Of a DNA stretch of 64,000 nucleotides, positions 16,500 through 26,300 are shown one piece after another (position 1 is the first letter of the stretch; each line of letters begins with the position of its first letter). This DNA is from Rhizobium redzepovicii (GTDB taxonomy: Bacteria > Pseudomonadota > Alphaproteobacteria > Rhizobiales > Rhizobiaceae). The notes below the pieces were generated by a model. The model was not told the DNA's origin. It made no database searches and worked only from the letters and a program-made list of their open reading frames with translations. The stretch lies in contig NZ_JAILYH010000018.1 of NCBI RefSeq assembly GCF_019793435.1, positions 62,001-126,000 on the forward strand. The letters are read 5' to 3'. A program made the position numbers and the translations under genes.

Positions 16500-17384
16500 A
16501 TGATCTGCTTCGAGGACATGCAGACCTTCGTTGAGGTTGCAAACGGCGGCGGCATCACGGTTGCCGCCCGTCGTCTCGGACTGCCGAAATCGATCGTCAG
16601 CCGTCGTCTCGTCCGCCTCGAGACCGAACTTGGCGTCCAGCTTCTGGCGCGCACGACCAGAGGGGCATCACTCACGGAAGCTGGCGCCTCCTTCCGCGAG
16701 CACGCTGCCCGCATGTGCCTGGAAATGGACGTGGCGCGCGAGGAAATGCTGCCGACCGGTGAGCTGCGGGGGCGCCTGCGCGTCGCGGTTCCATCGTCCT
16801 TCGGTCCCGGACATTTCGCGCCGGCGCTGGCTGAGCTCGCTCGTCTCCATCCGCTCCTGCAGCTCCATGCGCACTACAGCGACCGTTACGTTGATCTGGT
16901 GTCAGAAGGCTTCGACTGCGGGATACGCGTCGGCTACCTGCAGGACTCGAACCTGACGGCGCGCAAGATCGGCGCTTTCGCGGCCGGGCTGTTTGCCAAT
17001 CCGGACTATTTGAGTGCCCACGGCGTGCCGAAGAAGCCCTCGGACCTGCTCGAGCACCAGGCCATCCTACAAGGGACAGAAAGCTGGAAGGTGTCGGACG
17101 GCAGCCGAACGGTCGTCATCAATGGGCAGGGACGGTTCAAGGCCGATAGCGCTGTGGGTATCGCCGAAGGGACGGCGGCCGGGCTGGGCGTCGCGGCCCT
17201 CCCTGTCGTAATCGCGCAAAGCTACGTGACGGCGGGCACGCTCGCGCCGATCATGTCCGAATACACCCTGCCGGAGATCGGCGTCTACATCGTGCGGCCG
17301 CCGGGATCGCACGTGTCCCGGAAGGTCCGGGTTCTGATCGACTTCTTTGTCGAGAGGTTCTCCGCGAACGCTGCGGCTGGGTAG
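16500..17384 (+). CDS. LysR-family transcriptional regulator
   Basis: 294 residues. HTH: MQTFVEVANGGGITVAARRL, PKSIVSRRLVRLETELGVQL; then a type-2 periplasmic-binding-like effector domain (RLRVAVPSSFGPGHFAPALAE, DLVSEGFDCGIRVG). It is divergent from the isochorismatase/pirin pair. Just before its start a direct repeat TGGAAC...TGGAAC (about 16476-16494) may be part of its promoter or operator. The effector is unknown. Confidence 0.92.
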   Translation: MICFEDMQTFVEVANGGGITVAARRLGLPKSIVSRRLVRLETELGVQLLARTTRGASLTEAGASFREHAARMCLEMDVAREEMLPTGELRGRLRVAVPSSFGPGHFAPALAELARLHPLLQLHAHYSDRYVDLVSEGFDCGIRVGYLQDSNLTARKIGAFAAGLFANPDYLSAHGVPKKPSDLLEHQAILQGTESWKVSDGSRTVVINGQGRFKADSAVGIAEGTAAGLGVAALPVVIAQSYVTAGTLAPIMSEYTLPEIGVYIVRPPGSHVSRKVRVLIDFFVERFSANAAAG

Positions 17385-17397
17385 CGCAGAAGAGAAT

Positions 17398-17739
17398 TTA
17401 GGACCGTGTCGCCGCACGCCGCTCCTGAAACGCAACGCCCCAGTCGCGCATGGCCATGAGCACGGGTGCGAGCGTCTGCCCGAACGGGGTGAGCGAGTAC
17501 TCCACGCGCGGCGGAACCTCGGCAAAGACTTCGCGGGCGATGATCCCGTCGGCTTCAAGCTCTCGGAGCTGCATCGTCAGGGATCGCTGGCTCGGGTCGC
17601 CGACCAGGCGGCGCAGCTCGCCAAACCGGCGCGGGCCGTCCAGCAGCCGGTAGATGATCATCGGCTTCCACTTGCCGCCGGTGACGTCGACGGTGGTCTC
17701 GACGGGACACTTCTGGCCGAGGCCCATCATGGTCTCCAA
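17398..17739 (-). CDS. HxlR-type transcriptional regulator
   Basis: 113 residues, the usual HxlR size. Seen: the conserved Cys and following motif KCPVETTVDVTGGKWKPMIIYRLLDGPRRFGELRRLVG, the recognition helix region SQRSLTMQLRELEADGIIAR and the wing PRVEYSLTPFG. In HypR/YodB relatives the N-terminal Cys (Cys11 here) senses quinones, aldehydes or disulphide stress. It is divergent from a quinone-oxidoreductase-like gene, a common pairing, so it probably represses that gene in the absence of an electrophile. Confidence 0.9.
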   Translation of the reverse strand: METMMGLGQKCPVETTVDVTGGKWKPMIIYRLLDGPRRFGELRRLVGDPSQRSLTMQLRELEADGIIAREVFAEVPPRVEYSLTPFGQTLAPVLMAMRDWGVAFQERRAATRS

Positions 17740-17759
17740 TGGTGTACTTTCTATCCCTA

Positions 17760-17778
17760 TAGGCAGAACTGTTGCCTA
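17760..17778. promoter_or_regulatory. Candidate HxlR operator
   Basis: TAGGC (17760-17764), 9-bp gap, GCCTA (17774-17778), in the middle of the 94-bp divergent region between the HxlR gene and the quinone oxidoreductase gene. Short inverted arms with a roughly 9-bp centre are common for HxlR dimers. Confidence 0.4.
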
Positions 17779-17833
17779 CTTGCAAGATCGCCTGTAACCC
17801 GCCTAGTTGGAACCAGTTGATTGGAGGTGCGCC

Positions 17834-18815
17834 ATGCGAGCTGCGTTCTACGACAAACAAGGATCTGCGAGGGAAGTGCTGGTTGTCGGTGACCTGCCCG
17901 ACCCGCACCCGGGAGCCGGAGAGGTCCGGGTGAAGGTGGTCGCCGGCCTCAATCCTTCCGACATCAAGACGAGAACCGGATTCGGCGGCAAAGCGATGCC
18001 ATTTCCACGGATCGTTCCGCATCAGGACGGGTCGGGCGTCATCGACGCCGTCGGCCCCGGCGTGCCTGAGACGCGTCTCGGCGAGAGGGTGTGGATCTAC
18101 ATGGCACAATGGGGCAACGCTTTCGGCACGGCAGCGGAATTCGTCGTCGTGCCCTCCCTGCAGGCCCCACAACGTGGCCTTTGAGATCGGGGCGTCGCTC
18201 GGCGTTCCGGCAATGACCGCACATCGCTGCCTGTTCGCCAATGGAGACCTGCGCGGCAAGCGGGTTCTGGTGCAGGGTGGTGCCGGCGCGGTCGGCAATG
18301 CGGCGATCCTTCTTGCGAAATGGGCCGGGGCATGGGTGGCGGCGACGGTGAGCCGCAAGGAGCAGGCGGAGGTGGCGCGAGCGGCCGGGGCCGATCTCGC
18401 CATCAACAGGCACGAGGAGGACATCGGGTCGGCAGTCAAATTGGCAACCGAAGGCCGCGGCGTCGATCGTATCGTGGACGTCGACATCGCCGCCAATATC
18501 GACGTGGCGATCGTCTGTCTCGCCCGCGACGGCGTCGTCTCGGCCTACTCGACGGAATCACCGCAGGCCAAGCTTACAATACCGTTCTTCCCGGCGCTGC
18601 TAGGAGGCTTCTCATTCCGTTTCGTCTATGTCTACACCATGCCGGAAGCGGCGATGCGGCAGGCGGCCGAAGAGATTTCGGCCTGCGCCACGTCAGGGTC
18701 ATACGTTCCGCAGATTGTAAAGACATATCCCCTCAACGCAATTGCCGAAGCGCATGAGTTTCAGAAGAGCGGCAAGGCCGTCGGAAAGGTCCTGATCGAG
18801 CTGCAGAATTCCTGA
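17834..18815 (+). pseudogene. Zinc-free MDR / NADPH:quinone oxidoreductase, frameshifted
   Basis: The first part (MRAAFYDKQGSAREVLVVG, HQDGSGVIDAVGPGV) from the ATG at 17834 (GGAGG upstream) ends in the wrong frame at 18184. The second part (FEIGASLGVPAMTAHRCLF, VQGGAGAVGNAAILLAKW, cofactor loop) continues in another frame to 18815. The junction near 18165 has lost some bases: SLQAP-HNVAFEIG where homologues have a few more residues. Reassembled, the protein is about 325 residues, normal for medium-chain quinone oxidoreductases. Either a small deletion inactivated it or the read is wrong there. Confidence 0.8.
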
Positions 18816-18850
18816 GCCGATCGGTTCGATCGCCGCTCGGAGCATCGTCG

Positions 18851-20266
18851 TTAAGTGATGACGGCTTTCGGCTCAAGAAATGCTTCGAGGCCGCACACGC
18901 CGTATTCGCGACCAATCCCCGACTGCTTGAACCCGCCAAATGGAGCGAGCGGTTCATGCGGCGCTCCGTTGATGACCACCCGCCCGCTGTCAAGTCGATC
19001 CGCGAGCGCCTGCATGCGTGCGGCGTCGGTGCCATGCAGATAGGCCTGAAGGCCGTACGGGGTGTCGTTTGCGATGGAGACCGCTTCCTCCTCGTCGCGG
19101 TAGGCGATGACCGACAGGACCGGCCCGAAGATCTCTTCGCGCGCGATGCGCATCTGGTTGTCCCCCCCGAAAAAGATCGTCGGCTTCGTAAACCAGCCGC
19201 GATCCAGACCGGTGGGCCGCCCCGGGCCGCCCGTCAGGAGGCGGGCGCCTTCCTTCGTTCCCAGTTCGATATAGGACTGGACGCGATCATAATGCTTGCG
19301 GCTCACCATCGGCCCGATCATCGCGTCGGGATCGTTGGGGGCGCCGACCTTGAACGTCTCGATCTCCTGCTTCAGCCTGGCCAGGACTTCGTCAAGACGA
19401 TGGTTCGGAACCAGAACACGGGTGCCGGCAATGCAGGCCTGGCCGCTGTTGATGAAGCCCATCCGCAATGCGGCGGGGATGACCAGATCGAGATCTGCGT
19501 CGTCGAGAATGATGTTTGGACCCTTGCCGCCAAGCTCCAACGTGACGCGCTTGAAGGTGTCGGCCGCGTTGCGGAGGATCTCCCGTCCGACCGCGGTGGA
19601 GCCGGTGAAGGTCACCTTCGCGATATCAGGATGCCGGCTGAGTTCCGCGCCGACGACATTGCCATACCCGTTGACAATGTTGAATACGCCCTTCGGCAGG
19701 CCCGCTTCATGCAGGCACTCGGTCAGGATCTGCGTCTGGGTCGCGCTCATCTCGCTTGGCTTGATGACGATCGTCGAACCGGCGGCGATGGCGGTTGCGA
19801 GCTTCGAGGTGATGAAACCGATGTTGCTGTTCCAGGGAGTGATGGCCGCGGCGACGCCAGACGGCTGCATGACCACCCGCGCGCGGCCCCTATAGCGTTC
19901 GAATTCATAGTCCTCCAGAACGGATGCCATGGTCAGAAAACTCGAAGCAGCATGGGGGATGGCGAACCGTGTGAAGTTTTGCGGAGCGCCATATTCGAGC
20001 GCCATTGCTTGGGTAAGATCGGTAACGCGCCCGGCGGCGGCGGCGTTCAATCGGTTCAGCATGTCGATGCGCTCGGCCTTCGACGTGCGTGAGAATGCGG
20101 GGAAGGCGCGCTTCGCCGCGGCGACGGCGTCCCGCGCGTCTTCGACGCCGGCAAGCCGGACCGTTCCGATCTTCTCTTCCGTGGACGGATTATGAAGATC
20201 GCCCGTTTCGGTGCCCTTTGGCGTGACGAACTCACCGTCGATATAGATGTTGTCGAGGTTGCGCAT
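18851..20266 (-). CDS. NAD(P)-dependent aldehyde dehydrogenase
   Basis: 471 residues from the ATG at 20266 with AAGGAG 8 bp upstream. Seen: PWNSNIGFITSKLATAIAAG, IVIKPSEMSA, the cofactor loop FTGSTAVGREI, the general-base Glu in TLELGGKGPN, the catalytic Cys in NSGQACIAGTRVLVP and the C-terminal GGFKQSGIGREYG. The enzyme oxidises an aldehyde to the acid. It is divergent from the LysR gene at 20362. The 95-bp intergenic region has two direct CCTGATA copies (20314-20320 and 20341-20347), a likely regulator site. The aldehyde is unknown. Confidence 0.94.
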   Translation of the reverse strand: MRNLDNIYIDGEFVTPKGTETGDLHNPSTEEKIGTVRLAGVEDARDAVAAAKRAFPAFSRTSKAERIDMLNRLNAAAAGRVTDLTQAMALEYGAPQNFTRFAIPHAASSFLTMASVLEDYEFERYRGRARVVMQPSGVAAAITPWNSNIGFITSKLATAIAAGSTIVIKPSEMSATQTQILTECLHEAGLPKGVFNIVNGYGNVVGAELSRHPDIAKVTFTGSTAVGREILRNAADTFKRVTLELGGKGPNIILDDADLDLVIPAALRMGFINSGQACIAGTRVLVPNHRLDEVLARLKQEIETFKVGAPNDPDAMIGPMVSRKHYDRVQSYIELGTKEGARLLTGGPGRPTGLDRGWFTKPTIFFGGDNQMRIAREEIFGPVLSVIAYRDEEEAVSIANDTPYGLQAYLHGTDAARMQALADRLDSGRVVINGAPHEPLAPFGGFKQSGIGREYGVCGLEAFLEPKAVIT

Positions 20267-20361
20267 GTCTAACTCCTTTCGACTGTCAGGCCTATCTGGC
20301 ATTTCTCCATTGTCCTGATAAGCTGGCTAAAATTGCTCAGCCTGATAGGGAATTACGGACA

Positions 20362-21284
20362 ATGATGCGTGGCTCGCTCGCCGAACTCGAAGCAGTTCTC
20401 GCTGTGTCTTCCCAAGGTGGTTTTCGGGCCGCAGCGCGCGAGCTTGGAATCCCGTCGTCCTCGCTGAGCCAGCAGATCGCCGCGCTGGAGGCGCGTATGG
20501 GCGTTAGACTGTTCAACCGCTCGACGCGGAGCGTGGTCCTGTCAGCCGCGGGCGAACAGTTCGTGGCGAGCGTCGGTCCGGCGCTGGAGGCAATTCGCAG
20601 CGCCGTCGAGCATGTCGACGAGCATCGTGCGGAAGCCACGGGTATCTTGCGCATCAACACGTCGGTGGGTGCGACCCGCATGATTCTGACGCCACTGATC
20701 CTGGAATACATGCGCAGAAACCCGCAGATGGCGGTGGAGATTGTCACGGAGGGCGCGCTGGTCGACGTCAATGCCAAGGGCTTTGACGCCGGGATCAGAA
20801 TCCGAGAGGCTGTTCCCCATGACATGGTCGTCGTTCCGATCGGCGACACTGTCGGTCCGGCCATAGTCGGTTCGGTCGACTATCTTCGCCGCCATGGCAG
20901 GCCTCATGTTCCGGCCGACCTTCAGAACCACATGTGCATCCGCGCCCGGATGGCGAGCGGTACGCTCTATCGCTGGGAGTTCGAAAAGCGAGGAGAGAGC
21001 TTCACGCTTGACGTTCCCGGCAAGCTCACGCTCGACGACAGCGACCTGATGCTCCGGGCGGCCCGAGAAGGAGCCGGACTTGCCTATCTCAACGAACGGC
21101 AGGTATCAGACGACGTCGCCGCTGGAAGGCTGGAGCAGGTTCTTGCCGACTGGACCCGCCCTATCCGGGGCTCTGCCTCTATTATCCCGGAAGACGGAAT
21201 ATCCCCGCCAAACTGCGGCGGTTCGTCGATCTCATCAAGGACGTTCGGCATAGCAGCCACATTGAGAGCCCGCCTCAGGACTGA
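20362..21284 (+). pseudogene. LysR-family regulator with a C-terminal frameshift
   Basis: Intact HTH (LAELEAVLAVSSQGGFRAAA, PSSSLSQQIAALEARMGVRL) and most of the effector domain. Near 21165 one C seems to be missing (CTATCCGGGG for CTATCCCGGGG). The restored frame reads LCLYYPGRRNIPAKLRRFVD and ends at TGA 21282-21284, which is the normal LysR C terminus. As sequenced, the frame runs on to 21360 with about 60 unrelated residues. The protein may still fold and bind DNA, because only the last 40 residues are changed. Divergent from the aldehyde dehydrogenase gene. Confidence 0.8.
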
Positions 21285-21505
21285 AGAATTTCTCGCCAGG
21301 GCTCCGGTAACCCGGAGACTTCAGCAGGCCCATCCGACTATGCGTTGCTTTGCGGAATGAGCTCACCGCGCGGGGCGGTTCCAAGCACTATTGCGTACAG
21401 CGTAACGGTGCACTGTCAAACATGAGTATTCAGGCCGCTGATCGCCCGTTGCATCCTGTTCGCATGGATCGGGAACGGACCCGGCCTTCAATCAGGAGCG
21501 ATCAC

Positions 21506-22073
21506 ATGAAACTTTATCACCATCCGCTGTCGGGCCACGCCCATCGCGCCCGGCTCCGACCTTCAGATACTTACCAACGGCGCACTGGTGGATTTTTCGC
21601 GTGACGGCGTTGATCTTGCCGTGCGCCACGGCGTCGGTCGCTATCCTGGCTTGCGGAGCTATCGCGTCGTTTCCGTCGAGATGGTGCCAGTTGCGGCGCC
21701 GTCACTTGTTGAGCACTTGGGTATGCCGGAACTGTCTGACGAACTGACGCGGTGGCCGCAAGTTCACGACGCCGACCGGAAGGGCTGGAGCCTCTGGTTT
21801 CAAGCGCAAGGCATCGACGAGATCGAGGTCCCTCGCGGCCCCTCCTTTAACGACTCCAGCCTACTCCTCAGCGCTGTGATCGCCGGCCAAGGTGCAGGCC
21901 TGCTCCCGGCCGCGATGGTGGCGCTCGATGTGAACGAAGGGCGCCTCGTCAAGCTCGCGAAACCGACCCATATGGAGACGTTCGCCTATTACCTGGTCTA
22001 TCCCGAAGAGAAGCACAGCAATCTGAAAGTTTCTGCCCTTAGAGATTGGATTCTCGGCGCCGCTTCCACTTAA
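21506..22073 (+). pseudogene. Deletion scar: GST 5' end joined to a LysR 3' end
   Basis: An ATG at 21506 with a good ribosome site (CAGGAG) begins MKLYHHPLSGHAHRA, the N terminus of a bacterial glutathione S-transferase. After about 16 codons the sequence switches to SDLQILTNGALVDFSRDGVD..., the C-terminal half of a GcvA-like LysR effector domain, which runs to 22073 in another frame. Neither gene is complete. The LysR part (WSLWFQAQG, GPSFNDSSLLLSAVIAGQGAGL) is well preserved, so the event is fairly recent. LysR and GST genes are often adjacent, and a deletion between such neighbours explains the join. Confidence 0.75.
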
Positions 22074-22534
22074 CGAAAATACGCACCGTAAACCTCGTAA
22101 TCGACCCAATGTGCGCCGGATACTCCGGCGGGGCCGGAGGCTCATGTCAACGGCGGGAGATCGATGTCATTTGATCAGCCGTTCAGCGGCATCCGTCAGT
22201 CGGGGGGGCCGCAGCCAACCCGCCAGCCGATGGGGAAATTGTCGTGAATGAGGCGGTGAAATCGAGCGTCCTGGGAACGGTCGCCGACCAGCAGGAGCCC
22301 GCGGTGGAACGCAAGGGCAGAACATCCTCTTGGATTACGGGCACATCGGCCTAACCCTAATTGGTCGAGCACCGTGTCATTACCTCGTGGAATCAATGTC
22401 GGCCGAGAACGGACGAATGACGCGCAGCTCCTGGCGTTCGGCCGCTCCGAGACGCATTGGAGCGTTGACGAATACGACGTAGGACTTCTGGTCCCATCAC
22501 ATCTAGTTCCGGCATATCCGGGCAAGACTTGCCG
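22074..22534. other. Gap without a supported gene
   Basis: Short frames exist on both strands but none has a binding site, a motif or an identifiable family. A GC-rich inverted segment (CTCCGGCGGGGCCGGAG) near 22121-22140 might end transcription of the upstream relic. I see nothing else. Confidence 0.4.
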
Positions 22535-24532
22535 CTAAATTCTGGACTGTGCGGGGGGTATGCCTGTCTTTTTCGAGGATCGCCTCGTTCGAATTTTGCG
22601 CGCGGGCGTCACCAATGATGCTGGTGCATCGGCGAGTGCCTCGCGGGCAGCTGAGGTCAAGGTGGTGGCAACGAAATCCGCCTCCCGAAGCGCAGGCGGT
22701 TGCTCTTCCTCCTGATTTTCCACCCAAAGGACCGCGCCGACCCGAATGGCCGGGTATATGCGCTTGAACCGACGAACAAGTATGGTGGCGTGCCTTGCGG
22801 AGTCCTCGTTGAGGAAGCAAACCACGACGGCGTTCGATTGTTTCGGAACGAGGCTCATGGCACGGCGATTGGGGATGTCAGAATGCCTCGCTGCGACCAC
22901 CTCGGCTCCCTGTACCTGAAGAATCTGGGCAAGCATCGCAGCCGACGCGTCGTCGAGCGGGCCCCTGCCTCCGACGCAAAAGACGGTCTTGCCCCGTCCA
23001 TCAGGTAGTTCGCTTTCATCCCCATTTCCTTCCTTGAGGGGGGTGGTGGGCCGACCTGCCGCTTCCGTCTCCTTCTGTTCGTCTTCCTCTTCCTGCTCTT
23101 CTTCCTCCGCGATTTCCCCGAGGTTCGAGACCAGTGTGATGGCGGTCCCGAACACCTGTTCCATCTGCTCCGCGGTCAAGACGCCTCGACGCCTGTCCTT
23201 CTCCGCGAGTAGAAGGGCGGGAATGGCAACCTTGCCATAGTAATCCTCCAGATAATCCTCCTCGAGGAACTCCTCAGCGTAGTCGGTCGCCTCATCGGGA
23301 TCGCCGGCAAGAAGCCGCTGGTACAGCCGCTCCTTGGGATCGAGCACCGGGTCACTACCAAAAACGACCTCAAGGAACTCGAACTGCGGGACATACCGGC
23401 CCAACACTGCAAGACACACGGTCAGGGGCGTGGACAGCACAAGACCGACTGGTCCCCACAGCCATGCCCAAAAAATCGCCGCGACGATGATTGCCAGCGG
23501 AGAGAGGCCGGTACGAGAACCATAGAGCCAGGGCTCGATGACGTTATTGCTGGTCAGTTCCAGCACGACGAAAATGGCCGAAACCCAGAGAACAAGGCTC
23601 CAGCCAGGGTCTACTGCAAAGGCCAGGAACAGCGGCAGAACTGTAGCGATGACAGGCCCGATATAGGGGACAAATCGAAGGACGATGGCCAGCATCCCCC
23701 AGAGCGCTGGATTTGGAATGCCAACCGCCCACAGTCCAAGAGCCAATGGAACGCCATAAGCGCAGTTCACCACCAACTGCATAAGAAGATACCGTGCGAC
23801 GCGGCTTCCCGCCTCCTGGATGGCTTCTGTTGTGCGATGCAGATCGCCATAGCCAACGAGCCGGATAAAGCGATCGCGAAGCTCTTCCCGTTCCAACAGC
23901 ATGAATATTACCACGACGATGATCAAACCCAATGAGGCGATGGGACCAAGCAGAGGACCAATCAGGCTAGTGAGCGTTTCAATTGGTCTACTCGGCGCGA
24001 ATATCTCGACGAGCACAGGCTCCCTTGGTCTCGATGCGGTACCGGGAGCAACTGGGCGCTCCTCCGCATTGCTGAGCTCACGACCGACGCTTTCAACGAC
24101 TGACGTCAGGCGCCGCACAATGCCACTATCCGTTCCACTTTCCTGCAGAGAGCGGATTTTCGCTATGATATTGCCCTGGTAGGCCGGAAGGTTCTGCGCA
24201 ACTTCGGCAATGTGTCCCGCTACGACAAGCCCGAACAGGACAAGGACAAGAAAAGCGAGCACGACAGTGATAATGACCGCCGGAATACGAGGCAGGCCAA
24301 GCTTTCGAAGACGGGAGGAAATGGGAGCCAAGGCGAACGTCAACAGGACTGCGATTGCTAGAGGTAGAAGTACTTCCTTGCCGAAATACAGAATAGCAAT
24401 AACAGCGAGTACACTCGCGAAGGCAGGCATTCGTGATGGGGAGGATGGCGAGGTCGAATATACACGTCGGGGGACGAGGTCTTTTTCCAATTCCGCCTCC
24501 GTGAACTTGGCGTTGCTCGAAGACATCGACAT
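22535..24532 (-). CDS. AI-2E family (DUF20/PerM) membrane protein with long cytoplasmic tail
   Basis: About 665 residues from the ATG at 24532; the frame is open to 24736 but the upstream part is not membrane-like. The N-terminal 380 residues hold the AI-2E transporter domain: two early helices (VLAVIAILYFGKEVLLPLAI and the following), helix IITVVLAFLVLVLFGLVVAG, LIIVVVIFMLLEREELRDRF, FVPYIGPVIATVLPLFLAF and the conserved ELTSNNVIEPWLYG. After residue 410 comes a soluble part of 250 residues containing an acidic block (EEEEQEEEDEQKE) and an alpha/beta-like segment (GKTVFCVGGRGPLDDASAAM). Family members export autoinducer-2 or are cation antiporters, and the substrate here is open. The tail is longer than in TqsA or PerM (about 350 residues in total). 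Confidence 0.88.
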   Translation of the reverse strand: MSMSSSNAKFTEAELEKDLVPRRVYSTSPSSPSRMPAFASVLAVIAILYFGKEVLLPLAIAVLLTFALAPISSRLRKLGLPRIPAVIITVVLAFLVLVLFGLVVAGHIAEVAQNLPAYQGNIIAKIRSLQESGTDSGIVRRLTSVVESVGRELSNAEERPVAPGTASRPREPVLVEIFAPSRPIETLTSLIGPLLGPIASLGLIIVVVIFMLLEREELRDRFIRLVGYGDLHRTTEAIQEAGSRVARYLLMQLVVNCAYGVPLALGLWAVGIPNPALWGMLAIVLRFVPYIGPVIATVLPLFLAFAVDPGWSLVLWVSAIFVVLELTSNNVIEPWLYGSRTGLSPLAIIVAAIFWAWLWGPVGLVLSTPLTVCLAVLGRYVPQFEFLEVVFGSDPVLDPKERLYQRLLAGDPDEATDYAEEFLEEDYLEDYYGKVAIPALLLAEKDRRRGVLTAEQMEQVFGTAITLVSNLGEIAEEEEQEEEDEQKETEAAGRPTTPLKEGNGDESELPDGRGKTVFCVGGRGPLDDASAAMLAQILQVQGAEVVAARHSDIPNRRAMSLVPKQSNAVVVCFLNEDSARHATILVRRFKRIYPAIRVGAVLWVENQEEEQPPALREADFVATTLTSAAREALADAPASLVTPARKIRTRRSSKKTGIPPAQSRI

Positions 24533-25049
24533 GTCGGTCGCTCTCGCCAAGTCCTTGCAATTAGGGCGCTGTGTGGCCACGGCAATGGTTGGGACCCCAC
24601 CTCCCTTGACGGCCTTTAGGGCATCGTGTGCGGAGGTGACCGCATGGGCAGAGAGACAGCCAGCAAAAATCCGCAACAAATGTCGGCCGCCGATATCTAC
24701 CATCACTTCCCAGCAAGCCTGCGGTGGCGGCCGCAATCGCGGAAGGTCTGATTATCACGGGAGAAAATTGTCAAATGGCACCTGATTGTGGCCCTGGTGA
24801 AGTGGGATCGGCCTGACAGCGATCTGCCGGCTTGTGCAGCCGTCGAGGCATACTATCTCTGGTGTAAGCCCAAACCCGGAGCATCGCCATGGATCGATGA
24901 GCACCCAATATGCTGGCAGCGAAAGTTTGGATCGAAATTTTTCCGCCGGAGCGCGAAACGTTTACGGCGGACTCAACGACATGTCCCTGCTGTCGAAAGA
25001 TACGACCGGCATCGATCATGAATGACGATAGCTGCGGAATCTGCGACGA

Positions 25050-25355
25050 ATGCCTGACACCATGACGGCTTGCAGAGAAACACCTTCACCTCTTCTGGCG
25101 ACGTTCGAAGACGCGCTTGCGAAATTGCCCGACGGTTATCTCGACGGACATTTTGATCAGCGATCATGGGGCGTGACCGTCAAGCGGTCGCAGGATGGCA
25201 AACGGATCTGGCTATACGGAGAGGAGCTTAGCGGAACAAATATCGTCAGCTTCAACCTCTATCGATTGGCTGGACCGGGGTCGATCCTAAAGCCGTGCGA
25301 AATGTCCACTGCCAAGGTGATCGAGTTCGTTGTCGGTTTCGAGCCCAGTACCTGA
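25050..25355 (+). CDS. Conserved small hypothetical protein
   Basis: 101 residues, coding-like, with the run FEDALAKLPDGYLDGHFDQR...WGVTVKRSQDGKRIWLYGEEL..TNIVSFNLYRL. It resembles small unnamed proteins common in rhizobia that often pair with other small genes. It has no signal peptide or transmembrane segment. Function is unknown and I do not assign one. It stands alone; the 500 bp upstream, back to the AI-2E gene, has no supported gene. Confidence 0.6.
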   Translation: MPDTMTACRETPSPLLATFEDALAKLPDGYLDGHFDQRSWGVTVKRSQDGKRIWLYGEELSGTNIVSFNLYRLAGPGSILKPCEMSTAKVIEFVVGFEPST

Positions 25356-25955
25356 GAACGCTGCCTCCCGACCACAATGGTGGAAAAATAAGCGGAGATT
25401 TCTGTTGCATTGCAGCAAGCGCATGGCTGCACTGCGACCTGAGCGCTGGCGGTCGGGGCACCCTCTGATATCTTAAGTCAGCGAAGCAATGCACTCCTCC
25501 CGCAAAGCTTCGGACCCGGGTTCCGCTCGTTGCGAGCGGCGCTTTGCTAACCCTCCTGCGGCTGACCTTTGAACCGGTCAAGCCGTGCGCGAACTGGCGC
25601 CGGCGCGGAAGCGCCTTTGCCTTGATATGCTCATTGTTTGAAGGAGGCGCGCCTGCGATGGCAGTCACGGCGGCGCAAGTATGCGACCGGCTAGCCGCGG
25701 TACATGTTGATCGCCGCGACGCCTGAAACACCACGTCTCGACAAGGGAGGATCGACTTGAGCAATCAATGGGATCTTTCGACCGGTAAGTGCAGGGCAAC
25801 TCGTCTGCAACGTTGCGCAAAACTTCTCGCTCTCTAAAAGCCACTTAACGTTCCCGGACATTCGGAGCCGAGCTATCAACCGCTAAGGTGGGGCGCTTGA
25901 AATCCGTCAGCGGAAAACCATCTGACGCGTGACTTCTGCAAAATGGGGATTGTCG
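25356..25955. other. 600-bp gene-poor stretch with a nested stem-loop
   Basis: No supported gene. At 25502-25547 two stems nest: outer GCAAAGC (25502-25508) with GCTTTGC (25541-25547), inner CCGCTCG (25523-25529) with CGAGCGG (25533-25539) around a TTG loop. It could be a terminator, a small structured RNA or a repeat relic. The region ends at the htpG fragment. Confidence 0.45.
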
Positions 25956-26160
25956 ATGACGACAGTAGAAGAGCGGCAGCCTGAGCAACATGCGTTCGAA
26001 GCGGATGTCAGTCGGCTGCTCCACATGATGGTGCACTCGGCTTACTCCGACAAAGATGTCTTCCTCCGGGAATTGATCTCGAATGCCGCAGATGCCTGCG
26101 AAAAGCTACGTTACGACTCGATTTCCCAGCCCCGACTCCCGATCGCGCTGGTTTCTATAC
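25956..26160 (+). pseudogene. htpG (Hsp90) 5' fragment
   Basis: From the ATG at 25956 (GGGGA upstream) the frame reads HAFEADVSRLLHMMVHSAYS and then KDVFLRELISNAADACEKLR, the unmistakable N-terminal ATP-binding segment of HtpG with the ELISNAxDA motif. The similarity stops after about 55 residues and an unrelated tail runs to 26216. The other 570 residues of HtpG are missing. It is a truncated extra copy; a full chromosomal htpG is presumably elsewhere. Confidence 0.88.
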
Positions 26161-26300
26161 ATCCCGGCCGCAAACTGCTCCGTGAGGATGAATCAAAGGC
26201 TAAGCAACATGGTTAATCACATGGATATATCCCGTTAATGGACAGGGCTGTGGCTGAAACCTCAATCGCCTTGGTGAAAACCAAGGGCACGGTCAACTTC

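Noticed and set aside
18956..20092. 378-codon open frame on the plus strand
   Set aside because: Exactly antisense to the aldehyde dehydrogenase gene; arises from high GC at third positions and has no motif or ribosome site.
22196..22525. 109-codon minus-strand frame before the AI-2E gene
   Set aside because: Low-complexity Ser/Arg composition, no ribosome site, no family resemblance.
25544..25726. Small 60-codon frame in the gene-free stretch
   Set aside because: No motif, composition like random GC-rich DNA; the upstream stem-loop is the only clear structure there.
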